A stretch of DNA of 17,478 nucleotides, taken from positions 1-17,478 of the forward strand of contig CALKUJ010000082.1 in NCBI GenBank assembly GCA_937996825.1. Direction: 5' to 3'. The notes beneath the pieces are model-generated. The model ran no database searches and was not told where the DNA came from. It saw nothing but the letters and a program-made list of their open reading frames with translations. Below are positions 1 to 7,363 of this stretch, one piece after another. A program made the position numbers and the translations under genes. Each line of letters begins with the position of its first letter. The first letter of the stretch is position 1. The DNA comes from an uncultured Polynucleobacter sp. Lineage in GTDB: Bacteria; Pseudomonadota; Gammaproteobacteria; Burkholderiales; Burkholderiaceae.

Positions 1-172
1 TCTTTTGGGGGTCTAGGCGGCTGGCCAGGCGTTCGAGTTTTCGCGGTGAGCTCAGGCCTGCGCGGGCGGCCACGATGATTTCTCGGGCGAGGCGGGTCCA
101 GATCTTGCCCCGCTTTTCGTCTTGGCGACCTTTGCGATGCTGGATATTGGCCCATTTGGAATGACCGGCCAT
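1..172 (-). CDS. yebC: YebC/TACO1-family regulator, N-terminal fragment
   Basis: Partial gene reading leftward, cut by the window edge; about 57 residues are visible. The first 35 or so residues (MAGHSKWANIQHRKGRQDEK, then RGKIWTRL and EIIVAAR) are the nearly invariant start of the YebC/PmpR/TACO1 family, proteins reported as DNA-binding regulators or as helpers of translation through proline runs. Beyond VAAR the visible residues (GLSSPRKLERLASRLDPQK) do not match the usual Gly/Asp-rich stretch followed by NPRLRLA. The codons are clearly GC-rich: the first 120 bases are about 65% GC, and roughly 70% of third positions in the conserved part are G or C, against about 45% GC overall next door. 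This may be a transferred or second copy, a divergent paralogue, or sequence damaged by an error near a contig end. The start ATG at 172 is fixed by the family N-terminus. Identity is certain; intactness is not. Confidence 0.85.
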   Translation of the reverse strand, partial: MAGHSKWANIQHRKGRQDEKRGKIWTRLAREIIVAARAGLSSPRKLERLASRLDPQK

Positions 173-309
173 AAAGACTCCCTGAATAACTTTTATTGAA
201 GAATTGCTATATATTTAGCTAAGTTTGTAATTTTAGGCAAATTAGCGCCTGATTAGCCAAAAAACTCAAAAATTAAGCAAAAACAACTAAATAAAAACAG
301 GAGACAGTC

Positions 310-1299
310 ATGAGTGTGATTCAGTCAAAAGCCATCAAAATGATGCAAGTGGGTGGCCCAGAGGTTCTGCAGTGGGTTGATATCGAAGTGGCAGCCCCTG
401 GCCCTGATGAGGTGAGGGTGGTTCATGAGGCCATTGGCTTGAACTTCATTGATGTTTATTTCCGTAAAGGTGTTTATCCACAACCATTGCCAGGCTGGCT
501 TGGTATGGAAGCTGCTGGTGTGATTGAGTCAGTTGGTTCAAATGTGAAACATGTCAAAGTTGGTGATCGTGTTGCTTATGCAGGTAAACCTGCGGGTGCG
601 TATTCACAAGTACGCGTGATGCCAGCAGAAATTGTGGTCAAGTTGCCTGATGCCATTTCATTTGAGATGGGGGCAGCCATGATGTTGCAGGGCTTGACCG
701 TTAATTACTTGTTGACCGATAGCTATAAAGTTCAAGCAGGCGATACAGTTTTGTTCCACGCTGCTGCAGGTGGTGTTGGTTTGATCGCGATGCAGTGGTT
801 AAAGTTACTGGGTGCCACAGTGATTGGTACCGTGGGCTCAGAAGAAAAAGCGGCCTTAGCTAAATCATATGGCTGTGATCACACGATTTTGTATACGAAG
901 GAAGACTTCGTGGCACGCACCAGAGAGTTGACCAATGGTAAGGGCGTGAACGTTGTGTATGACTCGATTGGTAAAGACACCTTTATGCAATCCTTGGATT
1001 GCATAAAGCCACGCGGCATGATGGTGACCTATGGCAATGCTTCAGGCCCTGTGCCGCCGATTGATGTGGGTATTTTGGGTGTGAAGGGTTCGCTAAAGCT
1101 CACCCGACCAACCGTGATGACTTATGCACATGACAGAAGTTTGTTAGAGCCAATGTCTGCTGATCTATTTGATAAGGTGATCAAGGGCAAAATCAAAATT
1201 GAAATCAATCAACGCTATCAATTGCAAGATGCGGCCCAGGCTCATCGTGATTTGGAGGATCGCAAAACCACTGGATCAACGATCTTTTTGCCTAGATAA
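310..1299 (+). CDS. qor: NAD(P)H:quinone oxidoreductase, zeta-crystallin/MDR type
   Basis: A 329-residue cytosolic member of the zinc-free quinone oxidoreductase branch of the medium-chain dehydrogenase/reductase superfamily. It would transfer electrons from NADPH to quinones or reduce activated alkenes. The N-terminal GroES-like domain holds NFIDVYFRKG (about 45-54) and GMEAAGVIESVG (65-76). The Rossmann cofactor domain carries AAAGGVG at 151-157, the typical nucleotide-binding turn, and the C-terminus KTTGSTIFLP is characteristic of Qor. There is no structural-zinc cysteine cluster, as expected for this branch. A good ribosome site (AGGAGA, 299-304) lies six bases ahead of ATG 310. The dehydrogenase gene follows after 36 bases on the same strand, so the two may be co-transcribed. 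The physiological substrate cannot be read from sequence. Confidence 0.9.
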   Translation: MSVIQSKAIKMMQVGGPEVLQWVDIEVAAPGPDEVRVVHEAIGLNFIDVYFRKGVYPQPLPGWLGMEAAGVIESVGSNVKHVKVGDRVAYAGKPAGAYSQVRVMPAEIVVKLPDAISFEMGAAMMLQGLTVNYLLTDSYKVQAGDTVLFHAAAGGVGLIAMQWLKLLGATVIGTVGSEEKAALAKSYGCDHTILYTKEDFVARTRELTNGKGVNVVYDSIGKDTFMQSLDCIKPRGMMVTYGNASGPVPPIDVGILGVKGSLKLTRPTVMTYAHDRSLLEPMSADLFDKVIKGKIKIEINQRYQLQDAAQAHRDLEDRKTTGSTIFLPR

Positions 1300-1335
1300 A
1301 AATAACTTCAAGCATTGATAAAGGATTTGGATTAA

Positions 1336-2214
1336 ATGAGCACCATTGCATTTATTGGACTAGGCAATATGGGACGTCCCATGGCTGGCTTTTTGTTAAA
1401 AGCAGGTCATCAATTGCGTATCTACGCAAGACGTCCTGAGGTTTTTCAAAATGAAGCAAAGCATTTGATTGATGCTGGTGCGATTGCCTGTTCAACTCCT
1501 GCGCAAGCTGCACAAGGTGCTGATTTCATCATCACCAATGTCATGGGTACCCAGGATGTGGCAGATGTCTTGCACGCTGGTAAGGATGCGGCTATTCAAA
1601 CAGCCAAGTCTGGAGCTATTTGCATTGATCACAGCACAATTGATCCTCAAGGTACTAAAGACATTGCCGCAATCATGGCAACCAAAGGCGTGGCTTATGT
1701 GGATGCTCCAGTGAGCGGCGGTGTTAAGGCTGCGACAGAGGGTACTTTGGTGATGATGATGGGTGGTTCCGATCAAGATGTGACAAAAGTAAAAGAAATT
1801 GTGAAGAACTATGCCAAGACAATCACGCACATTGGTGGAGTGGGTCATGGGCAGGTAGCAAAGTTATGTAACCAGATTGCTCAGGTGATCAACATCCAAG
1901 GTATTGCTGAATCTTTGCGCTTTGCACAAGCCAATGGTGCTGATTTACAGAAAGTATTTGAGGCAATTTCTGGTGGCATGGCAGGTAGCCGGATGCTTGA
2001 TTTGATGGGTCCTAAGATGGTATCAAGAGACTTCAAAGCCGGCATTGAAGCAAGGCTTCACGCCAAGGATTTTTTCTTGGTAAAAGACGCTGCGACAAAA
2101 AGCCATTTGGACATGCCAGCCTTGCAAACAGTGGCTGTGCAGTTAGAGAAACTGATGGAGTCTGGATGGGGGTACGATGACACTTCTTCACTTCTGAAGG
2201 TTCTTGAGGCATAA
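1336..2214 (+). CDS. NAD(P)-dependent beta-hydroxyacid dehydrogenase (3-hydroxyisobutyrate dehydrogenase / tartronate semialdehyde reductase family)
   Basis: A 292-residue soluble oxidoreductase of the beta-hydroxyacid dehydrogenase family. The N-terminal Rossmann fold shows IAFIGLGNMGRPMA with GLGNMG at 8-13. The substrate-binding signature DAPVSGG is at 123-129, and the catalytic motif GHGQVAKLCNQ puts the family's catalytic lysine at K176 with the partner asparagine at N179. Length is normal for the family. Members interconvert a 3-hydroxy acid and its semialdehyde (3-hydroxyisobutyrate, glycerate/tartronate semialdehyde) or reduce succinic semialdehyde and glyoxylate; the sequence alone does not choose between these. 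An AAAGGA ribosome site about ten bases upstream supports ATG 1336. It lies 36 bases behind the quinone oxidoreductase and 50 bases ahead of the tRNA gene. Confidence 0.9.
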   Translation: MSTIAFIGLGNMGRPMAGFLLKAGHQLRIYARRPEVFQNEAKHLIDAGAIACSTPAQAAQGADFIITNVMGTQDVADVLHAGKDAAIQTAKSGAICIDHSTIDPQGTKDIAAIMATKGVAYVDAPVSGGVKAATEGTLVMMMGGSDQDVTKVKEIVKNYAKTITHIGGVGHGQVAKLCNQIAQVINIQGIAESLRFAQANGADLQKVFEAISGGMAGSRMLDLMGPKMVSRDFKAGIEARLHAKDFFLVKDAATKSHLDMPALQTVAVQLEKLMESGWGYDDTSSLLKVLEA

Positions 2215-2264
2215 TAGCGGTCTTGCTTGCAATTCAGTGAAAAGTGAAGAGCAGCAACACACAT

Positions 2265-2350
2265 GCCGCGGTGGTGAAATTGGTAGACACAGGAGACTCA
2301 AAATCTCCCGCCCAAAAGGTGTGACGGTTCGAGTCCGTCCCGCGGCACCA
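2265..2350 (+). tRNA. tRNA-Leu (CAA)
   Basis: An 86-base class II tRNA with the CCA end encoded. The acceptor arms GCCGCGG (2265-2271) and CCGCGGC (2340-2346) pair perfectly, followed by A and CCA at 2347-2350. The anticodon stem GGAGA/TCTCC encloses the loop CTCAAAA, giving anticodon CAA at 2299-2301, which reads UUG leucine codons. A long variable arm and the T-loop GGTTCGAGTCC are present, as expected for leucine. It sits between a plus-strand dehydrogenase gene and a minus-strand small gene. Confidence 0.97.
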
Positions 2351-2382
2351 AACTTAATTCTTCTTCTTAATTAATCAAAGAT

Positions 2383-2604
2383 TTATTCAAAAAGTTTTTT
2401 GGCGTTTGCCACAGCCCAATCTTTGAGATCGATATTTTCTGGCTTTGAAAGTTCTGCGTGTAATTGATCGTGAAATTCAACTTCACCATCTTCGCGAAAT
2501 TTAAGAGGTAGTTCTTCGCCATTGTCAGGCAACTGATTAGAGACCTGACTGATCAGGTCTAAAAGACGCTCAGCTTTAGTATAAAAATCGTCCATTGCGT
2601 CCAT
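2383..2604 (-). CDS. Small acidic hypothetical protein
   Basis: A 73-residue ORF that I do not recognise. The product is acidic and probably mostly helical (DDFYTKAERLLDLISQVSNQL), with a middle segment rich in Asp and Glu (PDNGEELPLKFREDGEVEFHDQLH). There are no cysteines, signal peptide or membrane segment. Two starts are possible, ATG 2604 or the ATG three codons in (MDDFYT); neither has a clear ribosome site. It is convergent with the tRNA and divergent from the MarR-like gene at 2713 across 108 very AT-rich bases. It could be a real lineage-specific small gene; the biased, protein-like composition favours coding. Confidence 0.55.
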   Translation of the reverse strand: MDAMDDFYTKAERLLDLISQVSNQLPDNGEELPLKFREDGEVEFHDQLHAELSKPENIDLKDWAVANAKKLFE

Positions 2605-2712
2605 TGATTTATATTTTATATAAATTAAAACTTAATCTTAACATCGAGTTTATCTATTTGACGCCATAATTTTTACTTCAATTGGCTAATTCGAGGTATA
2701 GAATGGTTAACC

Positions 2713-3051
2713 ATGAATGTCAATCAGAAAATTCGACAATACTTGCTTTACTTAAAGCAATGCGATGATTTAGATGCGAAATATAACCTTGATGATATCG
2801 AGGTTAAGTTGCTAAATGAAATTGCATACGCTTTATTAGCTGAGAGTTCATTGACTGTATCTGGAGCTTTGGCTCTTAAGAAAATTGCTTCTCCTGCAAC
2901 CTTGCATGCGGCAATGAAGCGTTTGATTGTTAAAAACTTAATCTTGCAAATTCCTGCAAAAGATTCGCGCACAAAATACCTTGATTTGAGTAAGTCTGGT
3001 TGGAAGAGATACTCTGAGCATGCTGATATTTTGGCTGCTTCGGCCAAGTAG
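2713..3051 (+). CDS. MarR-like winged-helix DNA-binding protein
   Basis: A 112-residue protein. Its central part (about 50-95) reads as a winged helix: SGALALKKIASPATLHAAMKR as helix-turn-helix, followed by a beta wing around ILQIPAKDSRTKYLDLSKSG. The pattern, including Asp-Ser-Arg in the wing and the closing LDLSKSGW, matches MarR-type regulators, although the protein is shorter than usual because little dimerisation helix is left at either end. The local GC is about 33%, low against the neighbours. The ribosome site is poor: GAGGT at 2692-2696 is too far away, and a palindrome GGTTAACC (2705-2712) touches the start codon. It is divergent from the 73-residue ORF. Target and ligand are unknown. 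Confidence 0.7.
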   Translation: MNVNQKIRQYLLYLKQCDDLDAKYNLDDIEVKLLNEIAYALLAESSLTVSGALALKKIASPATLHAAMKRLIVKNLILQIPAKDSRTKYLDLSKSGWKRYSEHADILAASAK

Positions 3052-3085
3052 GCAATTCACTCATTCGGCGTAAATTAAAAAATAA

Positions 3086-3913
3086 ATGCTTGCATATCGT
3101 CACGCCTTTCACGCAGGTAACCATGCTGATGTTCTAAAGCATTGCGTGCTTCAACAAATCTTGCTCTACATGAATCAAAAAGATAAGCCTTATTGGGTGA
3201 TCGACACCCATGCTGGAGCGGGCATGTATTCACTTGAATCAGAATATGCCAATACCAAAGGTGAGTATCACCATGGTGTGGCTCGTTTGTGGGATCGTGA
3301 TGATTTGCCGCCGGTATTGCAAGAGTATTTAGATTTGGTGAAAGCATGCAATAACAAAGGTGAGTGGACTTTGTATCCTGGCTCACCAGAAATCATTCGC
3401 CGCACCATCAGAGCAGAAGACCGTATGCGCTTGTTTGAGCTTCATCCGACTGATCATGATTTGTTGGCCGAACATTTTGAGCGTGATCGTCAAACCAAGA
3501 TATTTAAGAGTGATGGTTTTGCTGCGCTCAAAGCTTTATTGCCGCCACCAACCAAGCGTGGGGTGATTTTCATGGACCCGCCTTATGAGATCAAAAGCGA
3601 TTATCCAAAAGTCATTGCTGCTCTAGAGGAAGGTTTGGCTCGATTTGCTGAAGGTGTGTATGTGGTTTGGTATCCCATCTTAACTCGTGGTGATCATCGT
3701 CCATTGGTCGAGTCGATGCGAGGGCTGTCAGAAAAAACCTTGAATGTTTCAATCACCGTTCAAGAACCGGATGAACGAGGCTTTGGAATGTTGGGCAGTG
3801 GCCTGTGTGTGATCAACCCGCCTTGGGTATTGAAGGACACCTTGAATACCATCTTGCCGTATTTGGTCGATGCCCTTGCGCAATATCCAGGAGCTCGTTA
3901 CGAGCTCTCATAG
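3086..3913 (+). CDS. rlmJ: 23S rRNA (adenine-2030-N6)-methyltransferase RlmJ
   Basis: A 275-residue SAM-dependent methyltransferase that methylates N6 of A2030 in 23S rRNA, acting on protein-poor RNA before ribosome assembly is complete. Family landmarks are all visible: the N-terminus MLAYRHAFHAGNHADVLKH, the SAM-binding DTHAGAG (about 40-46), the GSPEI loop (99-103), ELHP (118-121) and the catalytic N6-adenine motif DPPY at 164-167. Length matches the E. coli enzyme. The start ATG is fixed by the conserved N-terminus, although no Shine-Dalgarno is visible in the AT-rich leader. It is convergent with cysB, with only 21 bases between the stop codons. Confidence 0.97.
   Translation: MLAYRHAFHAGNHADVLKHCVLQQILLYMNQKDKPYWVIDTHAGAGMYSLESEYANTKGEYHHGVARLWDRDDLPPVLQEYLDLVKACNNKGEWTLYPGSPEIIRRTIRAEDRMRLFELHPTDHDLLAEHFERDRQTKIFKSDGFAALKALLPPPTKRGVIFMDPPYEIKSDYPKVIAALEEGLARFAEGVYVVWYPILTRGDHRPLVESMRGLSEKTLNVSITVQEPDERGFGMLGSGLCVINPPWVLKDTLNTILPYLVDALAQYPGARYELS
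3891..3907 (+). terminator. Hairpin at the end of rlmJ, weak terminator candidate
   Basis: GAGCTCG-TTA-CGAGCTC is a perfect 7-bp inverted repeat with a 3-base loop, inside the last codons of rlmJ and just before its TAG. No good T-run follows (the next bases are AT-rich), so it could slow or end transcription between the convergent rlmJ and cysB, or may be just a product of the codons used. Confidence 0.3.
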
Positions 3914-3934
3914 ATATTGTGTATTTAAATGAAT

Positions 3935-4876
3935 TTAAATTTGGTAATCAACACTCTCACCCAACATTGCTTGATCAACTAATTTACGCGTCAAGCTTGG
4001 TGAAAATAATTCAATGAATGTATAAACAAAAGAACGCAAATAAGCATTTTGCTTAAGTGCAATTTTTGTCACATTGTTGCCAAACAAATGTCCGGCTGGA
4101 ATGGCCTTTAAATTTTTATCACGTTCAGCATCGTAAGCAACTCCCGCCACGATACCAATCCCCATGCCAGTCTCAACATAGGTTTTGATCACATCAGCAT
4201 CAATAGCTTCTAAGACCACATCTGGTTTTAGATGTTTGCTCTCAAACGCTTTGTCTATTTTTGAGCGACCGGCAAATGCTGTGTCATAAGTGATGATCGG
4301 ATATTCCACCAAGTCTTCAAGAGAAATATTCTTTTTGGAGAGCAGGGGATGTTCTGATTGAACCGCGATCACGTGCTGCCACTGATAACCTGGCAGCGTC
4401 AATAAGCCCTCGACATCTGAGACTCCCTCGGTGGCAATCGCGATATCGGCTTGATCATGCAAGAGCATGTCGGCAATCTGTTGCGGACTGCCCTGCTGGA
4501 TGCTGACCCTGACTTTTGGGAAACGCTTGGTGAATTCGGTTAATACCTTGGGTAAAGCGTATCTTGCTTGGGTATGAGTGGTAGCAATCACAAAGTTGCC
4601 TTGGTCTTGAGCGGCAAAATCTTTGCCAACCCTCTTCAAAGTCTCAACTTCGACCAGTATTCTTTCGATTGAAGTTAGTATTCGCTTACCTGGTTCGGTA
4701 AGATTTCTAATCCTTTTGCCATGACGGCGAAAAATATCAACGCCTAATTCATCCTCAAGCTCCAGAATGGCTTTTGATACACCTGGCTGGGATGTGAACA
4801 AGGTTTTGGCCGCTTCGGTCAGATTGAAGTTTTGACGAACGGCTTCTCTGACAAATTTGAATTGATGAAGATTCAT
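3935..4876 (-). CDS. cysB: CysB-type LysR regulator of sulfur assimilation
   Basis: A LysR-type regulator of 313 residues from ATG 4876. The family start MNLHQFKF and the HTH NLTEAAKTLFTSQPGVSKAI (18-37) are typical of CysB/Cbl. Residues lining the known CysB inducer/anion pocket are conserved at the same numbers: Thr100, Thr102, Gln103, Thr149 and Trp166. The position equivalent to Thr202 appears to be Ala (FAGRS). CysB activates cysteine-biosynthesis and sulfate/sulfonate genes when O- or N-acetylserine accumulates, and usually represses itself. A TTG codon two codons upstream could extend the frame, but AAAGG nine bases before ATG 4876 makes the ATG the better start. It lies downstream of lptG in the same orientation with its own 123-base leader. 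The Cbl/SsuR-like alternative cannot be excluded. Confidence 0.88.
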   Translation of the reverse strand: MNLHQFKFVREAVRQNFNLTEAAKTLFTSQPGVSKAILELEDELGVDIFRRHGKRIRNLTEPGKRILTSIERILVEVETLKRVGKDFAAQDQGNFVIATTHTQARYALPKVLTEFTKRFPKVRVSIQQGSPQQIADMLLHDQADIAIATEGVSDVEGLLTLPGYQWQHVIAVQSEHPLLSKKNISLEDLVEYPIITYDTAFAGRSKIDKAFESKHLKPDVVLEAIDADVIKTYVETGMGIGIVAGVAYDAERDKNLKAIPAGHLFGNNVTKIALKQNAYLRSFVYTFIELFSPSLTRKLVDQAMLGESVDYQI

Positions 4877-4892
4877 GGCCAAGCACCTTTAT

Positions 4893-4919
4893 ATGTATTT
4901 AATCGTATATTAAATACAT
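4893..4919. promoter_or_regulatory. Perfect 27-bp dyad upstream of cysB, candidate operator
   Basis: ATGTATTTAAT (4893-4903) and ATTAAATACAT (4909-4919) are perfect 11-bp inverted arms around the 5-base centre CGTAT. The element lies 16 bases upstream of the cysB ATG, next to its ribosome site. Its length and interrupted dyad symmetry fit a LysR-type autoregulatory site, but it could also form a leader-RNA hairpin. A -10-like TATA sequence lies within it. Its use as an operator is inference. Confidence 0.6.
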
Positions 4920-4999
4920 TCTATATGAATTTTGGAAATTAAGGTTTTAGCGCTTCTTTGCTGATCTGTTTTGAGTTTTGAGTGGACCAGTAGGTTTCT

Positions 5000-6166
5000 T
5001 TAAACCTTGGACACCCATCGAATTCCAGTGATGGCCAAAACGAAATAAATCAGGGCAGGAATGACGGCACTCAAAAATGGTGGCCAGGCACCGAGTAAGC
5101 CTGCATGTGAAAACAGACTGTTGAATAGTTGGAAACTGATGCCCAGCATGATGCCGCCGAAGACTTTATAACCAATACCACCTGAACGAGTTTGTAGGTA
5201 GGCAAACGGTAAGGCCAAAGCCAACATCACCAAGATGGTGAATGGATAAATCACTTTTTTCCAAAAAGAAATCGCGTAACGCTGATAGTCTTGCTTGTTT
5301 TCTTGTAAATGGGCGATGTAGTTGAACAAATTAATGATCGATAGTCGATCAGGTTTGATCAATAGTGCACCCAACAATTCAGGGCTGACATCCGTTTCAA
5401 TATCTAAAGTATCAGCCCGTTTGATCGTGGTTGAGAAGCTTGGATCTAGGCGGTTGGCTGCTGGGATTTCAGTGAAACGTGTTTCAGTCACTTTATTGAG
5501 GCGCCAAATACCATTACCAACGAATTGAACTGTTTCAGCAGTGCGGCTTAACAAGAGGCGATATTGACCATCAAACTCATACATCCTAAAGCCACGAATC
5601 ACTTCATTGGTTTCTAGGGAACCCACGTTGATATAGCGAATCCCTTTTTGAATTTGACCCTTACCATCATCGCCTCTGAGCTTATCTTTGATCCATGCGC
5701 CCGAACGGAACTCTAAAACCTCTTTACCTTGATTGAGGGCGCTTAAACGCACATTCTTAGAAAAGCCTTCACTCATCGGCCCCAGAACTTCACTCATCAA
5801 TAAGATCAAGAAAGCAATTGGTACCGCAATCTTCATCAATGTCAGTAAAGCTTTTTTGGTATCAAGACCAGCAATACGCAGGATGGTGTATTCAGATTGC
5901 GCTGCCATGTTGGCCATCACATAGATGCCCGCAATCAATCCTGCAATCGGCATGATTTCTACAAGACGACTAGGAACTCTAAGAAGTACTGTTATGAATG
6001 CCAGCAACACAGTGTAGGTGTTGGTGGTATCACCCATTTCGGCAATGAAATCAAAAAATATGAATAAAGAAATCAGCGCAAACAAAATAAAAACAAAAGC
6101 CAGATAAATTTGTTTTGCTAGATAACGTTCGTAAACGAGTGGGAAGATCTTATGCCACATGATCAT
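5000..6166 (-). CDS. lptG: LPS export ABC transporter permease LptG
   Basis: A 388-residue inner-membrane subunit of the LptB2FG transporter, which pulls lipopolysaccharide out of the inner membrane and passes it to LptC and the periplasmic bridge. The topology fits YjgP/YjgQ permeases: about three N-terminal membrane segments (around 17-38, 55-85 and 105-125), a large periplasmic jelly-roll domain (about 140-290), and three more segments (around 305-325, 335-355 and 365-382). The pairing with lptF through an ATGA overlap (6163-6166) is the standard arrangement and separates G from F. A short inverted repeat (AGGTTT/AAACCT, 4992-5007) covers the stop codon but has no T-run. The extra Met at position 3 is an alternative start. 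Confidence 0.95.
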   Translation of the reverse strand: MIMWHKIFPLVYERYLAKQIYLAFVFILFALISLFIFFDFIAEMGDTTNTYTVLLAFITVLLRVPSRLVEIMPIAGLIAGIYVMANMAAQSEYTILRIAGLDTKKALLTLMKIAVPIAFLILLMSEVLGPMSEGFSKNVRLSALNQGKEVLEFRSGAWIKDKLRGDDGKGQIQKGIRYINVGSLETNEVIRGFRMYEFDGQYRLLLSRTAETVQFVGNGIWRLNKVTETRFTEIPAANRLDPSFSTTIKRADTLDIETDVSPELLGALLIKPDRLSIINLFNYIAHLQENKQDYQRYAISFWKKVIYPFTILVMLALALPFAYLQTRSGGIGYKVFGGIMLGISFQLFNSLFSHAGLLGAWPPFLSAVIPALIYFVLAITGIRWVSKV

Positions 6167-7290
6167 TGCACCCCATTCTGTTTGGCCGAGCGTTTACTGA
6201 GCAACCACTTTTTATAACGACCAATCAATGTGATTGACCTATTTTGACGATAGATGATCAGGCTAAAACCTATTAATGCAATCACCACATGCAGCAACCA
6301 CCATCCAATTGAGAAGGACAACTTGCCAGTACTGACCCATGCTTGCATTAACTTCAGCAAGTTGGAGTACGTAAAGTAAAGCAAGACAGCCATGATCAGG
6401 GCGGTATATCGACCTCTGCGAGGATCCATGTATGACAGCGGAATGGCAATGATTGCAAAAACAAAAGCCATCAAAGGCAAGCCGATGCGCCAAAGAATTT
6501 CACCGAGATGTGCTTTATTGAGATCTTGAATCAAAACCCACGCAGGCAGTGTTCTTGGGCCATTGATGATGGGGTCAATCACTTTGTCTGCAAGTTTGAC
6601 TGTGTATTTATCAAATTCGGTGATTCTGAAGTCGGTGTTGCCTGGGGTGCCTTCATAGCGTCTACCGGTTTCTAGAATCAGTTGTTTTTCCCCCTCAGGG
6701 GTATTTTGAATAAAGCCCTGTTTTGCCACCGCCACCAATTGGCGTTCTTTACCAAAGTCAGTAACAAAAACGTTGGTGATCATATCCGTTTCTGCATTCA
6801 TGCTTTCGATAAAAAACACACGATTATTGCCAGATGATTCTCGAAATTGGCCTGGTGCCAACATAGAAATATCATCACGCTGCTGAAAACGTTGTTTGAT
6901 CGTTGCAGATTTTTCGCTAGCCCAAGGGGACGCAAAAATTGAGAGTGCAGCAATCGCTATGGCAATGGGTGCCGTGAAATTTAAGATGGGCCGCAAAATT
7001 TTTAACAGGCTGATGCCGGCTGATTGCCAAATCACCATTTCTGAGTCTTTGTACCAACGAGTCAGGACCATCAAGATGGCGATAAAAACTGATGCGGTTA
7101 ACAAAATTGGCAGGTAATCGATCATGCCAAGACCAATTAATACCAGGGCATCCTTTGGATTGGCAGTGCCACTAGCGGCATTTCCTAAAACCCTGATCAT
7201 TAAATTGGTTATGACGAGCGTGACCAAAACCATGAACACCACACCTGTGGTGAAATTGAGTTCTTCTCGAAGGGCTCTTTTAAAGATCAT
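6163..7290 (-). CDS. lptF: LPS export ABC transporter permease LptF
   Basis: A 375-residue partner permease of LptG, forming the other half of the LPS-extracting channel powered by LptB. The start MIFKRALREELNFTTGVVFMVLVTLVITNLMIRVLG is typical of LptF: a short basic interfacial helix leading into the first membrane segment. Further segments are near 50-75 and 95-118; the periplasmic jelly-roll domain (about 130-260) follows, and three C-terminal segments are near 268-290, 298-318 and 328-352. The protein ends in a basic cytoplasmic tail. It overlaps lptG by four bases, implying translational coupling, and starts only 73 bases from the divergent pepA ATG, so the two promoters share a compact region. 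Confidence 0.95.
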   Translation of the reverse strand: MIFKRALREELNFTTGVVFMVLVTLVITNLMIRVLGNAASGTANPKDALVLIGLGMIDYLPILLTASVFIAILMVLTRWYKDSEMVIWQSAGISLLKILRPILNFTAPIAIAIAALSIFASPWASEKSATIKQRFQQRDDISMLAPGQFRESSGNNRVFFIESMNAETDMITNVFVTDFGKERQLVAVAKQGFIQNTPEGEKQLILETGRRYEGTPGNTDFRITEFDKYTVKLADKVIDPIINGPRTLPAWVLIQDLNKAHLGEILWRIGLPLMAFVFAIIAIPLSYMDPRRGRYTALIMAVLLYFTYSNLLKLMQAWVSTGKLSFSIGWWLLHVVIALIGFSLIIYRQNRSITLIGRYKKWLLSKRSAKQNGVQ

Positions 7291-7363
7291 AAAAGCGAAG
7301 CTGGGCGATAATGGATGTTATTAGAAACTACCCGTGAGCAAAGGTAAAGCAAAGGAAAACCAC

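Noticed and set aside
2326..3085. Integrated element using the tRNA-Leu 3' end as attachment site
   Set aside because: I could not see a second copy of the tRNA end, an integrase or any mobile gene; only the low GC remains as a hint.
3075..3386. 103-codon minus-strand ORF inside rlmJ
   Set aside because: It is fully antisense to rlmJ, with a His- and Cys-rich composition typical of a shadow frame.
4992..5007. AGGTTT/AAACCT hairpin at the end of lptG as terminator
   Set aside because: The arms are short and AT-rich, and no T-run follows on the minus strand, so it is too weak to call.
7334..7363. GTG start for pepA ten codons upstream
   Set aside because: AAAGGA is well placed for ATG 7364, and the family-like N-terminus begins there.
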